30,945 nucleotides of DNA, from positions 1 to 30,945 of the forward strand of contig CBDUYN010000122.1 of assembly GCA_965371445.1 (NCBI GenBank), written 5' to 3'. A program made the position numbers and the translations under genes. The notes beneath the pieces are model-generated. The model did not search any database, was not told where the DNA came from, and was given only the letters and a program-made list of their open reading frames with translations. Origin of the DNA: DASWIG01 sp965371445 (GTDB lineage: Bacteria > Acidobacteriota > Thermoanaerobaculia > Multivoradales > J023). Below, in pieces: positions 16,591 to 24,776 of the stretch; positions within the stretch are counted from its first letter, which is position 1; the number at the start of each line of letters is the position of its first letter.

Positions 16591-17238
16591 ATGAACGCTC
16601 GAACAAGCTCCACCCTCCGTCTCGCTCAGGCGATTCCACGACCCGTTGAGGAAGCCGTGACGAAACCCGACGACGAGACCCAACCCGACATCCCGGCGCT
16701 CGACGAGGCGAGCCTGCTCGAACGTCTTGTCGCCGGCGACAACCGAGCCGCCGAGAGGCTGGTCGACGAGACCTACGCCCAGGTCTACGCCGCGTTGTGC
16801 CGCCTCACCGGCGACGGCGACCTGGCCGCCGACCTCACCCAGGAGACCTACCGCAAGGCCTGGCAGGCCCTGGCACGGTTCGACCGCCGCTCCCGGCTCG
16901 GCACCTGGCTCTACCGCATCGCCTACAACACGTTCCTGAACCACGTCCGCCGGCCCCAGCGGCTGGTGCCCCTCGAGGAGCGCCAGGCCGTGGCGGTCCG
17001 CGACCCCGGCGAGGGACAAGAGGAACGGCTCGACCGCCGCGAGGTCAAAGAAAGGCTCCGGCGCGCCGTCGCCGCCCTGCCTGAGGAGCTGCGCTTCACC
17101 GTCACCGCGCGTTTCTGGGGCGAGCTTCCGGTCGCCGAGATCGCCGAGATCGAAGGCGTCACCGGAGCCGCCATCCGCAAACGCCTCAAAAAAGCCTACA
17201 CCCACCTTGGAACGGTGCTCGGGGAGGAAGCGGCATGA
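16591..17238 (+). CDS. ECF-type RNA polymerase sigma factor
   Basis: Sigma-70-family factor with only regions 2 and 4. Region 2 runs from RLVDETYAQVYAALCRLTGD through DLTQETYRKAWQALARFDRR to GTWLYRIAYNTFLNHVRRPQ; region 4 is LRRAVAALPEELRFTVTARF and VAEIAEIEGVTGAAIRKRLK, the helix-turn-helix that reads the -35 box. The 215-residue form starts at the ATG at 16591; a GTG at 16657 with GAGGA a few nt upstream is a strong alternative giving 193 residues, and the extra 22 residues look non-conserved. Its stop overlaps the start of the VWA gene as ATGA, the usual arrangement for a sigma factor and its membrane-bound antagonist. The overlapping gene is indeed anti-sigma-like at its N-terminus. Confidence 0.93.
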   Translation: MNARTSSTLRLAQAIPRPVEEAVTKPDDETQPDIPALDEASLLERLVAGDNRAAERLVDETYAQVYAALCRLTGDGDLAADLTQETYRKAWQALARFDRRSRLGTWLYRIAYNTFLNHVRRPQRLVPLEERQAVAVRDPGEGQEERLDRREVKERLRRAVAALPEELRFTVTARFWGELPVAEIAEIEGVTGAAIRKRLKKAYTHLGTVLGEEAA

Positions 17239-19574
17239 AACACAAGAACACCAGCAACGAACGCGACATCCAAGACCTCCTCACCCCCGACTCGACCCCC
17301 AAGCCGCCGGCGGGCCTCGCCGAGCGCATCAAGGCCGAGATCCCCGATTCGATCGACGTCGGAGCGACCCCGAAGGGCGACGACGGCATGGCCGAGGTCC
17401 ACTGGCCGGCGCGTCGGCGGCCGGCACGAAACGTCCGGCCCTACCTCCTGGCGGCGACGATCCTGACCGCCTTCGGAGCCGCCTTCCTCGCCTACCGCCT
17501 GCAAACCGGGCTCGCGCCCGAGTCGCTCGAGTCGCTCGAGCCGACGAGCTCGGTCGCTCGGAGCCTGGACGACCAGCGCGAAGCCCCCGCGGCGGCTGCC
17601 GAAGCTGCGAAGGAGCAGGCCCAGCTGGCCAGCGCCGACGCCGACACCGCTGGCGACCGAAAGGGCGACGGCGAGGCCTTCGCGCTGCGGGGCGACGACG
17701 TGTCGGCCGGGCTGGACTCCGAGCCCGAGCCGAAGAGAGTCGCGAGCCCTGCGCCCGCGGCGTCCGCCGTGCCGGCGGAGGGCCTTGCCGAGCAGAACCG
17801 CCGTCTTGAGCGCCAGGAAAGGCGCCGAGCCGCGGAGCTCCAGGAGGAATCTCGCCCCCGGCCCACCGCCCCGGCTTCGGCGCCGCCGCCGATTCAAATC
17901 GCCGGCGGGCTCACGGAAAGCACCATGAAGATGCCCACGGACGTCCCCGAGGACCTTCCCACGGCCCGGGTCCTCCCCGGACGGCGCGCCCAAACCGAGG
18001 TCCGCAGAGAAGAAGAGGAGTTGGCCCAGAAGCTGCGCGCCCTCGGCTACGTCGCCGGCGCCGAGGCCATCGCGCCGGCCGGGCAGTACAGAGACGAGGT
18101 GAGCGTCACCCCCGAGGCCCGCGAGCGCGTCATGCGCCGGTTGGCCGAGGTCCCGCCCCCCGGCGTCCCGCCGTCGACCGGCGGCACGACGGAGCCCAAC
18201 GACAAGCCCTACGGCGACGTGTTCTTCGAAGGCTACGGCACCAACCCCTTCATCGACACCGAGGACGACCGCCTCTCGACTTTTGGCCTCGACGTCGACA
18301 CGGCCTCCTACACCGTGGTGCGCCGCTACCTGCGCGACGGCCACCTGCCGGAGCCCGACGCCGTCCGCGTCGAGGAGATGGTCAACTACTTCGACTACGG
18401 CGACCCTGCGCCCGAGGAGGAGGACTTCGCCCTCTACGCCGAGGGGGCCCCCTCGCCCTTCGGCGAAGGCGAGCGCTACTATCTCCTGCGCTTCCACTTG
18501 AAGGGCAACGAGCTCGACCCGGCGGAGCGCCGTCCGGCGAACATCACCTTCGTCGTCGACGTCTCGGGCTCGATGGCGCGGGAGAACCGCCTCGGCCTCG
18601 TAAAGCGTGCCCTGGAGCTGATGATCGGCCAACTCCGGGAGGACGACCGGGTCGCCCTCGTGGTCTACGGCAGCCGGGGACGCGTGATCCTCGAGCCCAC
18701 GTCGGACCACGAGCGGCTCCGCCGGGCCATCGCCGAGCTACGGCCCGAGGGCTCGACCAACGCCGAGGAGGGCCTCACCCTGGCCTACGACCTTGCCGCG
18801 CGGGCGATTCGGCGCGGTACGACCAACCGCGTCATCCTCTGCTCCGACGGCGTCGCCAACGTCGGCCGGACTTCGGCCGAGTCGATCCTCGACCGGATCG
18901 GCGACGAGGCCGACCGCGGCGTCGAGCTCACCACGGTGGGCTTCGGCATGGGCAACTACAACGACGTCCTGATGGAGCAGCTCGCCAACCGCGGTAACGG
19001 ACGCTACGCCTACGTCGACACGCTCGACGAGGCGCGTCGCATCTTCGTCGAGAACCTGACGGGAACGCTCCAGACGATCGCCGCCGAGGCCCGCGTCCAG
19101 GTCGACTTCAACCCGGAGGTCGTCGAGCGCTACCGCCTGCTCGGCTACGAGAACCGCGACATCGCCGACGAGCGCTTCCGCGACGACACGGTCGACGCCG
19201 GCGAGATCGGCGCCGGACACACGGTGACGGCGCTCTACGAGCTAAAGCTCAAGAAGCGGCCCGCGCGGCGCGACCACGTCGCGACGCTTCACCTGCGCTA
19301 CGGCTCGATCGTCGCCGGGGAGATGAAAGAGCTCTCCCGGCAAGTCAGCGGCGCCGACTTCGCCCGCGGCTTCGAGGACGCCTCGCCCCAGCTCCGGCTC
19401 ACGGCGGTCGTCGCCGAGTTTGCCGAGATCCTGAAACGCACCTACTGGGCGCGGGGCTCCAGCCTCGACGACCTCTTCGCCAGGGCGCAGCGGATCTCGG
19501 CCGACTACCCCGGCGACCACGAGGTGGCGGAATTCGTGACTTTGGTGTCGCAGGCGGCACGCGCCTCGCGGTAG
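17235..19574 (+). CDS. YfbK-type von Willebrand factor A protein with anti-sigma-like membrane N-terminus
   Basis: 779 residues. Residues 1-70 are hydrophilic with DIQDLLTPDSTPKPPAGLAE, a pattern of sigma-coupled anti-sigma proteins, although no zinc H-x3-C-x2-C motif is present. A transmembrane helix follows at about 74-94 (PYLLAATILTAFGAAFLAYR). A disordered Ala/Glu/Arg-rich linker with LRALGYVAGA leads to the YfbK core: the von Willebrand N-terminal domain (STFGLDVDTASYTVVRRYLR, VEEMVNYFDYGDPAP), the VWA domain with the complete MIDAS start DVSGS at 442-446 and later G-S-T-N and C-S-D-G-V-A-N, and a C-terminal DUF3520-like region (VQVDFNPEVVERYRLLGYEN to the end). Topology places the VWA domain outside the cytoplasm. 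The ATGA overlap with the sigma gene implies one regulatory unit. Confidence 0.9.
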   Translation: MKHKNTSNERDIQDLLTPDSTPKPPAGLAERIKAEIPDSIDVGATPKGDDGMAEVHWPARRRPARNVRPYLLAATILTAFGAAFLAYRLQTGLAPESLESLEPTSSVARSLDDQREAPAAAAEAAKEQAQLASADADTAGDRKGDGEAFALRGDDVSAGLDSEPEPKRVASPAPAASAVPAEGLAEQNRRLERQERRRAAELQEESRPRPTAPASAPPPIQIAGGLTESTMKMPTDVPEDLPTARVLPGRRAQTEVRREEEELAQKLRALGYVAGAEAIAPAGQYRDEVSVTPEARERVMRRLAEVPPPGVPPSTGGTTEPNDKPYGDVFFEGYGTNPFIDTEDDRLSTFGLDVDTASYTVVRRYLRDGHLPEPDAVRVEEMVNYFDYGDPAPEEEDFALYAEGAPSPFGEGERYYLLRFHLKGNELDPAERRPANITFVVDVSGSMARENRLGLVKRALELMIGQLREDDRVALVVYGSRGRVILEPTSDHERLRRAIAELRPEGSTNAEEGLTLAYDLAARAIRRGTTNRVILCSDGVANVGRTSAESILDRIGDEADRGVELTTVGFGMGNYNDVLMEQLANRGNGRYAYVDTLDEARRIFVENLTGTLQTIAAEARVQVDFNPEVVERYRLLGYENRDIADERFRDDTVDAGEIGAGHTVTALYELKLKKRPARRDHVATLHLRYGSIVAGEMKELSRQVSGADFARGFEDASPQLRLTAVVAEFAEILKRTYWARGSSLDDLFARAQRISADYPGDHEVAEFVTLVSQAARASR

Positions 19575-19590
19575 GACACGGTCCGAAATC

Positions 19591-19624
19591 GAGCCCCGGC
19601 CGGCCACATGGCCGGCCCGGGCTC
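19591..19624 (+). terminator. large GC hairpin after the VWA gene
   Basis: GAGCCCCGGCCGGCC (19591-19605) pairs with GGCCGGCCCGGGCTC (19610-19624): a 15-bp stem with one C-C mismatch and a 4-nt loop, 16 nt after the stop. There is no T-run, so it may act as a 3' stabiliser or factor-assisted terminator. Confidence 0.6.
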
Positions 19625-19677
19625 CGGTGGGTGATGCTATACTTGCGTTCGAGCCACGAACCGACGAGGAGACCCTT

Positions 19678-19882
19678 ATGGGCCCCGCCAAGCAAGTCAC
19701 CCTCGAAGCTGTCAAACCTCGAAGCGATCCATGACTACATCGTCACGGATTCGGGTTCGGCTTTCTATGCAAAGAGGTTCGTCCGTCCTCTTCCACGCTG
19801 CGGCAGAGTCGTGCCGGAGCTTGCAAGTTTCGGATTTAGAGAAGTCATCCATAAAGGATTTCAGGACGACTGGAATATATAG
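19678..19882 (+). pseudogene. ParE/RelE-type toxin remnant
   Basis: A strong ribosome site (GAGGAGA) precedes the ATG at 19678, and TATACT at 19638-19643 could be a -10 box. The frame reads MGPAKQVTLEAVK and then shifts: a one-base loss near 19713-19717 moves the reading to NLEAIHDYIVTDS. Joined, the two parts give the ParE N-terminal pattern (EAVK-DLEAIHDYI). Downstream, CGRVVPELASFGFREVIHK matches the ParE segment before the last strands, but the helix between them (about 15 residues) is missing and the expected YRIVYR strand is lost before the stop at 19882. At least one frameshift and one internal deletion mean the toxin is dead. No antitoxin gene is recognisable beside it. Confidence 0.65.
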
Positions 19883-19917
19883 AGAAACACTCGCGGCTGA
19901 AGGGCTGTGAGTACGAT

Positions 19918-21768
19918 TCATACGTCAAGAAGCTCTGCGACGCGCCCCAGCCGTCCCACCGAGTCCTCGAGCCCCCCTGGGCGGTTGCGCGCCAGGAAGA
20001 GCTCGCGGTACGTCTCGAGGAGCCCCCGTAGCTCGCCGGCCAACTCGCGCCGCCGCGGCGCGGCGACGCCCTCAAAAGACGCCAGGTCACCGCCTCGCCA
20101 GCGCTCCGAACCGAGCCGTGCGGCGAAGCACAGCACGCCGGCCGCCCATTCGAGCTCGCTGGAGGCCAGCTCGCCCAACTCCGGACGCGCCCCGCCAAGC
20201 CGCGACGCTACCGCCTCGACGTGCTCCAGCGCCTTCGTGAGCCCCTCCACGCTCACCCCCTCGACTCGCTCCCGTTCTCGCTTCATGAGGGCGAAGACCG
20301 TGAGGAAAAAGAGCGCCGAGCCGTTCTTGGGCGGCGGACCCGGCAGCAGGTAGGTGTCGCCGAGCTCGCGCGCCGCCTGACCCAGCACCCCCGCCCGGTC
20401 CCGGAAGACGTGACGGTCGAGGATCTCGGCGATCGGAAGCTCCTGCGGTTCTTTCGCCGTCGCGACGTTCCAGGCAAAGCCCGCGCCCGCCGTCAGCCCC
20501 AGATAGCTCACCGCCAGCGGTTGCAGGTGTCCGTGGTCGCCCCAGTCGGTCACGACGTAGCCCGCGGCGCCGTTCTCGTGCCCGTTTCTAGCGGCGCTCG
20601 CCAGGTTGGCGAGGGCGTTCGTGCTGCGTCCCGCGAAGCTCGACCAGGAGCTCGTCCCGGGGCAGACCCAGAGCTCGCGGCCGGCGGCGGCGAAGCGCCG
20701 CGTGTCCTCGGCGAAGGGATGGTCGGCCTCATAACCCCACTCCAGGACGACGATGTCCTCGGGCAGCTCCGGGATGAGCTCCGGGTGGTTGAGGATGATG
20801 TCGCCCCACAGGAGGATCCGTCGTCCACGCGCCGCGGCGAGGGCGTGGACCTCGCACAGGAATTCGAGGTAGACGCGGGCCTTGCCGCGTTCCTCGCAGG
20901 CGGCGCGCGAACGGCCGAGCCCGAGGTCGAGCGTCTCGTCGAGCCCGACGTTTAGAAGCAGGCTCCGGAAGTTGGGCAGGAGCTCGTCGTAGAGGCCAGC
21001 CAAGAAGGCGACGCTCCTCTCGTCGGTCGCACAGAGGCCAAAGGGCTCGCGGACGGTGGAGAAAGGGTGGTCGATCCCCTCGGGACACTCCGCCAGGCGC
21101 CGGTAAGGCTCGTGGCGCAACCAGCGGTGGAGGTGGCCGAAGCTGTTCTGGTTGGGCACCAGCTCGACGAAACGCTCGGCACAGTAGTCGTCGAGCCGGC
21201 GGACGTCCTCGGCGGTCAAGGGGCTCGCGTCGCGCCAGACGGTCTCGTGATCGCGGTAGGCGAAGGTGTGCTCCATGTAGAGCTGGAGCTGGTTGACCTT
21301 CAAGCCGGCCAGGAGGTCGACGAGATCGAGAAGCGTCTCTAAACGCGGCACCTTGTCGCGGCTGACGTCGAGCATCACGGCGCGGCGCGCGAAATCGGGT
21401 CGGTCGCGAACGACGACGCCCGGGAGCGGCCAGGGGGCGCCGTCCTCGCAGTGGAGCTCGATCCATTGCACGAGGGTCGCGGCGGCGTAGAAGAGCCCGG
21501 CCGGAGTCTCGGCGACGAGCTCGATCCCTGACGAGGCGACCTCCAGGCGGTAGCCCTCGGGACCGTGTCGTCCTTCCGGGTCCAGTCGCAGGCGAATCCG
21601 TACCGATTCGCCAACGCCCTCCGGCACGGCTTTGCGGATCCTCTCCAAGGCCACGGCCGGCGCCTCGGGTGGCGCGTCGATCCTCGGCCGCGCTTCAAGG
21701 CGTAACCGTTCGCCGGTGGCTTCAAGCTCCTGAGGCCGGGGCAGCAGCAGATCGCTTAGATCGTCCAT
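19918..21768 (-). CDS. glycoside hydrolase family 20 (beta-N-acetylhexosaminidase-like)
   Basis: 616 residues. The first 110 residues form the GH20b-type alpha/beta domain (GPEGYRLEVASSGIELVAET, AGLFYAAATLVQWIEL). The (beta/alpha)8 barrel follows with RRAVMLDVSRDKVPRLETLL, LKVNQLQLYMEHTFAYR, ELVPNQNSFGHLHRWL and LLNVGLDETLDLGLGRSRA; the Asp-Glu pair near residue 275 is the expected catalytic pair (polarising Asp and acid Glu). WGDIILNHPELIPELPEDIV and YVVTDWGDHGHLQPLAVSYL complete the barrel. The usual G-G-D-E is G-L-D-E. A C-terminal helical domain completes it. No signal peptide is visible, so it probably acts inside the cell on imported or recycled amino-sugar oligosaccharides. It starts 3 bp after the holA stop and is the last gene of the operon. 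Confidence 0.85.
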   Translation of the reverse strand: MDDLSDLLLPRPQELEATGERLRLEARPRIDAPPEAPAVALERIRKAVPEGVGESVRIRLRLDPEGRHGPEGYRLEVASSGIELVAETPAGLFYAAATLVQWIELHCEDGAPWPLPGVVVRDRPDFARRAVMLDVSRDKVPRLETLLDLVDLLAGLKVNQLQLYMEHTFAYRDHETVWRDASPLTAEDVRRLDDYCAERFVELVPNQNSFGHLHRWLRHEPYRRLAECPEGIDHPFSTVREPFGLCATDERSVAFLAGLYDELLPNFRSLLLNVGLDETLDLGLGRSRAACEERGKARVYLEFLCEVHALAAARGRRILLWGDIILNHPELIPELPEDIVVLEWGYEADHPFAEDTRRFAAAGRELWVCPGTSSWSSFAGRSTNALANLASAARNGHENGAAGYVVTDWGDHGHLQPLAVSYLGLTAGAGFAWNVATAKEPQELPIAEILDRHVFRDRAGVLGQAARELGDTYLLPGPPPKNGSALFFLTVFALMKRERERVEGVSVEGLTKALEHVEAVASRLGGARPELGELASSELEWAAGVLCFAARLGSERWRGGDLASFEGVAAPRRRELAGELRGLLETYRELFLARNRPGGLEDSVGRLGRVAELLDV

Positions 21769-21771
21769 CGC

Positions 21772-23217
21772 TCAGGAGCGCACCAGCTGGACCAGACGCC
21801 CCATCAGGTCGATGATGGCCGCGTCGGCCTCCCTGGAGTCTCCCTTGACGCGCAGCTCGGTCTCCAGCACCCACCACGGCAGCTGGGCAAACGCCTCGCG
21901 CGGCATCGACGAGGCGGTGAGATAGGCGCGGTGGAGGCGGAAGGGATGGATCCCGGAAAGAGGTCCACGCCCGCCCACCTCGGGGATCTCGCCCTGGAGC
22001 CGCGGTGCCAGGCGGTCCTTGAAGCGGTTGTAGTTACGCTCGCCCGCCGCCACGCCGGTGATCTTTGCCATACCGGCCACCGCGGCCAGCTCGCGGCAGA
22101 AGCGGGCGAGGAGCGCGAAGAAAGAAAGCCGCGCGGCGATCTGGTCGTCAGCGGAGGCCAGGAGCCGCTGGAAGCGTCCGACGGCCTCGCCGCCTTGGCC
22201 CTTTCCCAGGGCGTCGAGGATCTGCCAGACGTCTTGCTCGCCGCGGTCCTCGACCGACTCCTCGACCAGGCGCCGGCTGATGGTGCCGCCTCCGGCGAGG
22301 CTTGAGAGCTTGCGGTATTCGGCGGCGAAACGTCCCGTCGACTGAGCGTCGACGCCGCGATCGCCCCAGCTGCCGGCTTGGCGCAGCGTCCGGCGGGCGA
22401 GCTCCGCCAGAGCGTCGCGGGCGATTTTCGTGCCGCTCTCGCGGGCCAGCTCTTCGGCGAGCGGCTCGAGCCCCTGCCAGTCGCCGCCGCGGCTCGCCGA
22501 GACCTTTCCCACCTGGAGGAAAGTCCCGGCCTCGACCAGGGCCTGGCGGACCGGATGGTCCGCCGCCACCGACGCCTCGGCCAGGACCAGGGAGTGGCCT
22601 TCCGGCAAGCCCTTGCGGACGACCTCGCCGAGCTCCGCCAGCTCGCCTTCGGCAAAGCCCTGAAGGCCGGCTTCGAGCGCCGCGTCGAGAAGCGCTACAA
22701 GCCCCTCGCAGAGCGCCGTCACGTCCTTTTTCGAGCGTCCCCGGGTCTTTTTCTTGCGCCGCGCCGTGCCGCCCTCGAGCGCCCACTTCGGCAGAGCGCC
22801 GATCGTCTCCTCGGAGCTCGCCCTGGGCTCGACGCCGAAGACGCGCAGCGCCTGGAGGAGGCGGGAGGCGGCCTCGCGTCCGGCCGTGTCGAGCTCGCCG
22901 CCGTCGTCGCCGAGCGGCAGCCCTTCGGCCGCCTGGTCGATCAGATCGGCCGCCGCCTTGGAGTCGGTGAGGATCGCCGCGTCGACCACCAGGACGACCT
23001 TGGCGGAGGCGAAAAGCGAGTACGTCTTGAGATCCGTCAGGATCGGCGTGAGCCGCGCCGGACGCCGGTACCGCTCCACCTTGCAGCCGGCTTTCCCGGC
23101 CAGGGCCTCGGCGAGCCGCGCAGCGCGCGGCTCGGCGACCACCAGCTCGCCCTCGACCAGGTAGACTGGTTTCGTTTCGCCGCTTTCGACGGTGCGCAAG
23201 AGGTCGTCGAGGTCCAT
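21772..23217 (-). CDS. holA: DNA polymerase III delta subunit
   Basis: Clamp-loader subunit that opens the beta sliding clamp. The N-terminal domain has KPVYLVEGELVVAEPRAARL, RLTPILTDLKTYSLFASAKV and VVLVVDAAILTDSKAAADLI, the delta-type start of the AAA+-like fold; the C-terminal half has DALAELARRTL, ISRRLVEESVEDRGEQDVWQ and AVGRFQRLLASADDQIAARL, typical of the helical collar. It has about 481 residues, against about 340 in E. coli, because of an extra segment of roughly 120-140 residues in the middle that includes the basic stretch RRKKKTRGRSKK. TTG 23223, GTG 23220 and ATG 23217 are consecutive in frame; I give the ATG, without a clear ribosome site to decide. Confidence 0.88.
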   Translation of the reverse strand: MDLDDLLRTVESGETKPVYLVEGELVVAEPRAARLAEALAGKAGCKVERYRRPARLTPILTDLKTYSLFASAKVVLVVDAAILTDSKAAADLIDQAAEGLPLGDDGGELDTAGREAASRLLQALRVFGVEPRASSEETIGALPKWALEGGTARRKKKTRGRSKKDVTALCEGLVALLDAALEAGLQGFAEGELAELGEVVRKGLPEGHSLVLAEASVAADHPVRQALVEAGTFLQVGKVSASRGGDWQGLEPLAEELARESGTKIARDALAELARRTLRQAGSWGDRGVDAQSTGRFAAEYRKLSSLAGGGTISRRLVEESVEDRGEQDVWQILDALGKGQGGEAVGRFQRLLASADDQIAARLSFFALLARFCRELAAVAGMAKITGVAAGERNYNRFKDRLAPRLQGEIPEVGGRGPLSGIHPFRLHRAYLTASSMPREAFAQLPWWVLETELRVKGDSREADAAIIDLMGRLVQLVRS

Positions 23218-23247
23218 CACCAATGTGTCCGGGGAGCCCCCGAGGGG

Positions 23248-24711
23248 TTACTTCTGGATCTCGATCGTCTGGGTGTCTTCGTGCGCGTGGTAGCCGCCCC
23301 ACACCGGCCGGTCGACGAGCCCGAGCTCTTCTTCGTTCAGCTTCTCTTCCTGGATGTCGAAGTCGACGGAGCTCCAGGAGCCGCAGGCTTCGCAGCGGTC
23401 GTGCCACTCGGAGTACTTGGCCCGGCAGCTGGCACAGACGTAGGTGGCGGTCGGCACCCCGAGGCGCTGGACGCACTGGAGGTAACGGCCGAGCGCCCCT
23501 TGGGTGTCGCCGCGCCGCTGCGCGATGCGGGCCAAGACGTAGTGGTAGGTCGGCGAGGAGTCCATACGCTCGCTGATCGAGCCGAGCATCTTCATGGCCT
23601 CGGGGTGCATCTCGAGGCGGTAGTAGAGCCGGCCGAGGAAAAAACGCGGCAAGAGGTCGTTTTCGGTACGGGCGATCAGGCTACGCAGCGTCTCGATGGC
23701 CCGGGCCGGCTCGGCGGCCTCGATGAAGTGGTCCTCGATGCGCTGGAGGAACACCGCGCTCCCGGTCGAGGTGAATCCCCGTTTCCACTCGTCGAGGGCG
23801 AGCTCCTCGTTGCCCTGGTAGAGCTCGGCCTCGCCGAGCATGATCCCCGCCGGCACGAAGCGCGGCTCTTGCTGGAGGAGCCGGCGGAAGATCTGGGCCG
23901 CCTCGGCGGGACGGTCTTTCTCGAGCAGCGTCATCGCCCGCTGGTAGGTCAGCCCGAGGCTCACTCCGGCCTCGCGCTCGCGTCCGGAGACGCCTTCGCC
24001 ACTGCCCCCCTGGGGGGAGCCAGGGGGGGAAACACGGCCCTCGACGAGGGCTTCGACCTTCTCGTGCCAGCGCAGGGCCTCCTCCCAGCTCCGCTCCGCG
24101 AGGTGGAGGTCGCGGCGCCGGCGCATGATCCTGAGCCCCTGGCCCGGGAAGTCGCGCAACACGCGGTTGCGGATCTCCCGCGCTACCTGCTCCTCGCCCA
24201 GGGCGTCGTAGTCCTCGCCCATCTGGTAGAGCAGAGCGATCGAGCGCGGGTAGAGCACCGAGGCGCGGCGATGGACCTCGACGGCCTCCGCGGGCCGGCC
24301 CTGGTGACGCAGAATCTCCCCGTGCAGGAGGAGCCCCATGAACTCCTCCGGACGCTCGGTCAAGACCACCTCGAGCTCCGCCGCGGCTTTCGGCCACTGC
24401 CCGTCGGCGTGGTAGTCGACGGCGCGGCGCAGGCTCTTCTCGAGGCTGACGGCTTCGCGGCTCCGGCGCCGCTCGCGGCGCTCGTCGAGGTCGCGCTTGA
24501 GCGACCGGACGAGCAGCATCGTCGCTGGCGGCAGGAAGCCCGCCAGAAAAACCACCAGCGCGACGACGACGAGTGGGACGCTCTTGCCGGCGCTCAACTG
24601 GAACCGGTGGTCCGGGTCGGTCAGGAGGTCGCTGTTCAAGACGGTCAACGACGCCACCCAGACGACGAAGGCGACGCCGAGCAAGATCCCTATGTAGGTT
24701 CGGACTTGCAT
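23248..24711 (-). CDS. lapB: LapA-LapB fusion: TPR and rubredoxin-like protein controlling LPS synthesis
   Basis: 487 residues. Residues 1-75 contain two transmembrane helices (about 6-25 and 45-68) separated by a short loop and followed by a basic Arg/Glu-rich segment, the layout of LapA (DUF1049). From about 90 there is a TPR array (AVDYHADGQWPKAAAELEVV, LGLTYQRAMTLLEKDRPAEA, RFFLGRLYYRLEMHPEAMKM). Near residue 430, ATYVCASCRAKYSEWHDRC and EACGSW give the two C-x2-C knuckles of the LapB rubredoxin-type metal site. In E. coli LapA and LapB are separate inner-membrane proteins that control LpxC turnover and LPS transport; here they are one chain. A proline/glycine insertion near residues 228-240 comes from a G/C-rich repeat. 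The ATG at 24711 has GGGGAG 3 nt upstream. Confidence 0.85.
   Translation of the reverse strand: MQVRTYIGILLGVAFVVWVASLTVLNSDLLTDPDHRFQLSAGKSVPLVVVALVVFLAGFLPPATMLLVRSLKRDLDERRERRRSREAVSLEKSLRRAVDYHADGQWPKAAAELEVVLTERPEEFMGLLLHGEILRHQGRPAEAVEVHRRASVLYPRSIALLYQMGEDYDALGEEQVAREIRNRVLRDFPGQGLRIMRRRRDLHLAERSWEEALRWHEKVEALVEGRVSPPGSPQGGSGEGVSGREREAGVSLGLTYQRAMTLLEKDRPAEAAQIFRRLLQQEPRFVPAGIMLGEAELYQGNEELALDEWKRGFTSTGSAVFLQRIEDHFIEAAEPARAIETLRSLIARTENDLLPRFFLGRLYYRLEMHPEAMKMLGSISERMDSSPTYHYVLARIAQRRGDTQGALGRYLQCVQRLGVPTATYVCASCRAKYSEWHDRCEACGSWSSVDFDIQEEKLNEEELGLVDRPVWGGYHAHEDTQTIEIQK
24001..24035. repeat. 35-nt G/C-rich dyad element, copy 1 (inside lapB)
   Basis: On the plus strand it begins ACTG, then six C, T, six G, AGCCA, seven G and ends AAACAC. 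It matches the copy at 29066-29100 at 30 of 35 positions (differences at element positions 5, 19, 21, 31 and 32). The C-run/G-run core can fold into a hairpin. It lies in frame in the coding sequence, read on the minus strand as SPPGSPQGGSG, in a linker between TPR segments. Confidence 0.75.
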
Positions 24712-24776
24712 GCACTCCCCTTGTGGCGGTCCGGCCGCGCCGGGACCTCCTCAGAGAGCATGGGACGCAAAGCGCT

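Noticed and set aside
19860..19917. Continuation of the ParE remnant past 19882 in other frames
   Set aside because: The alternative frames run into the antisense of the GH20 3' end and show no ParE strand pattern.
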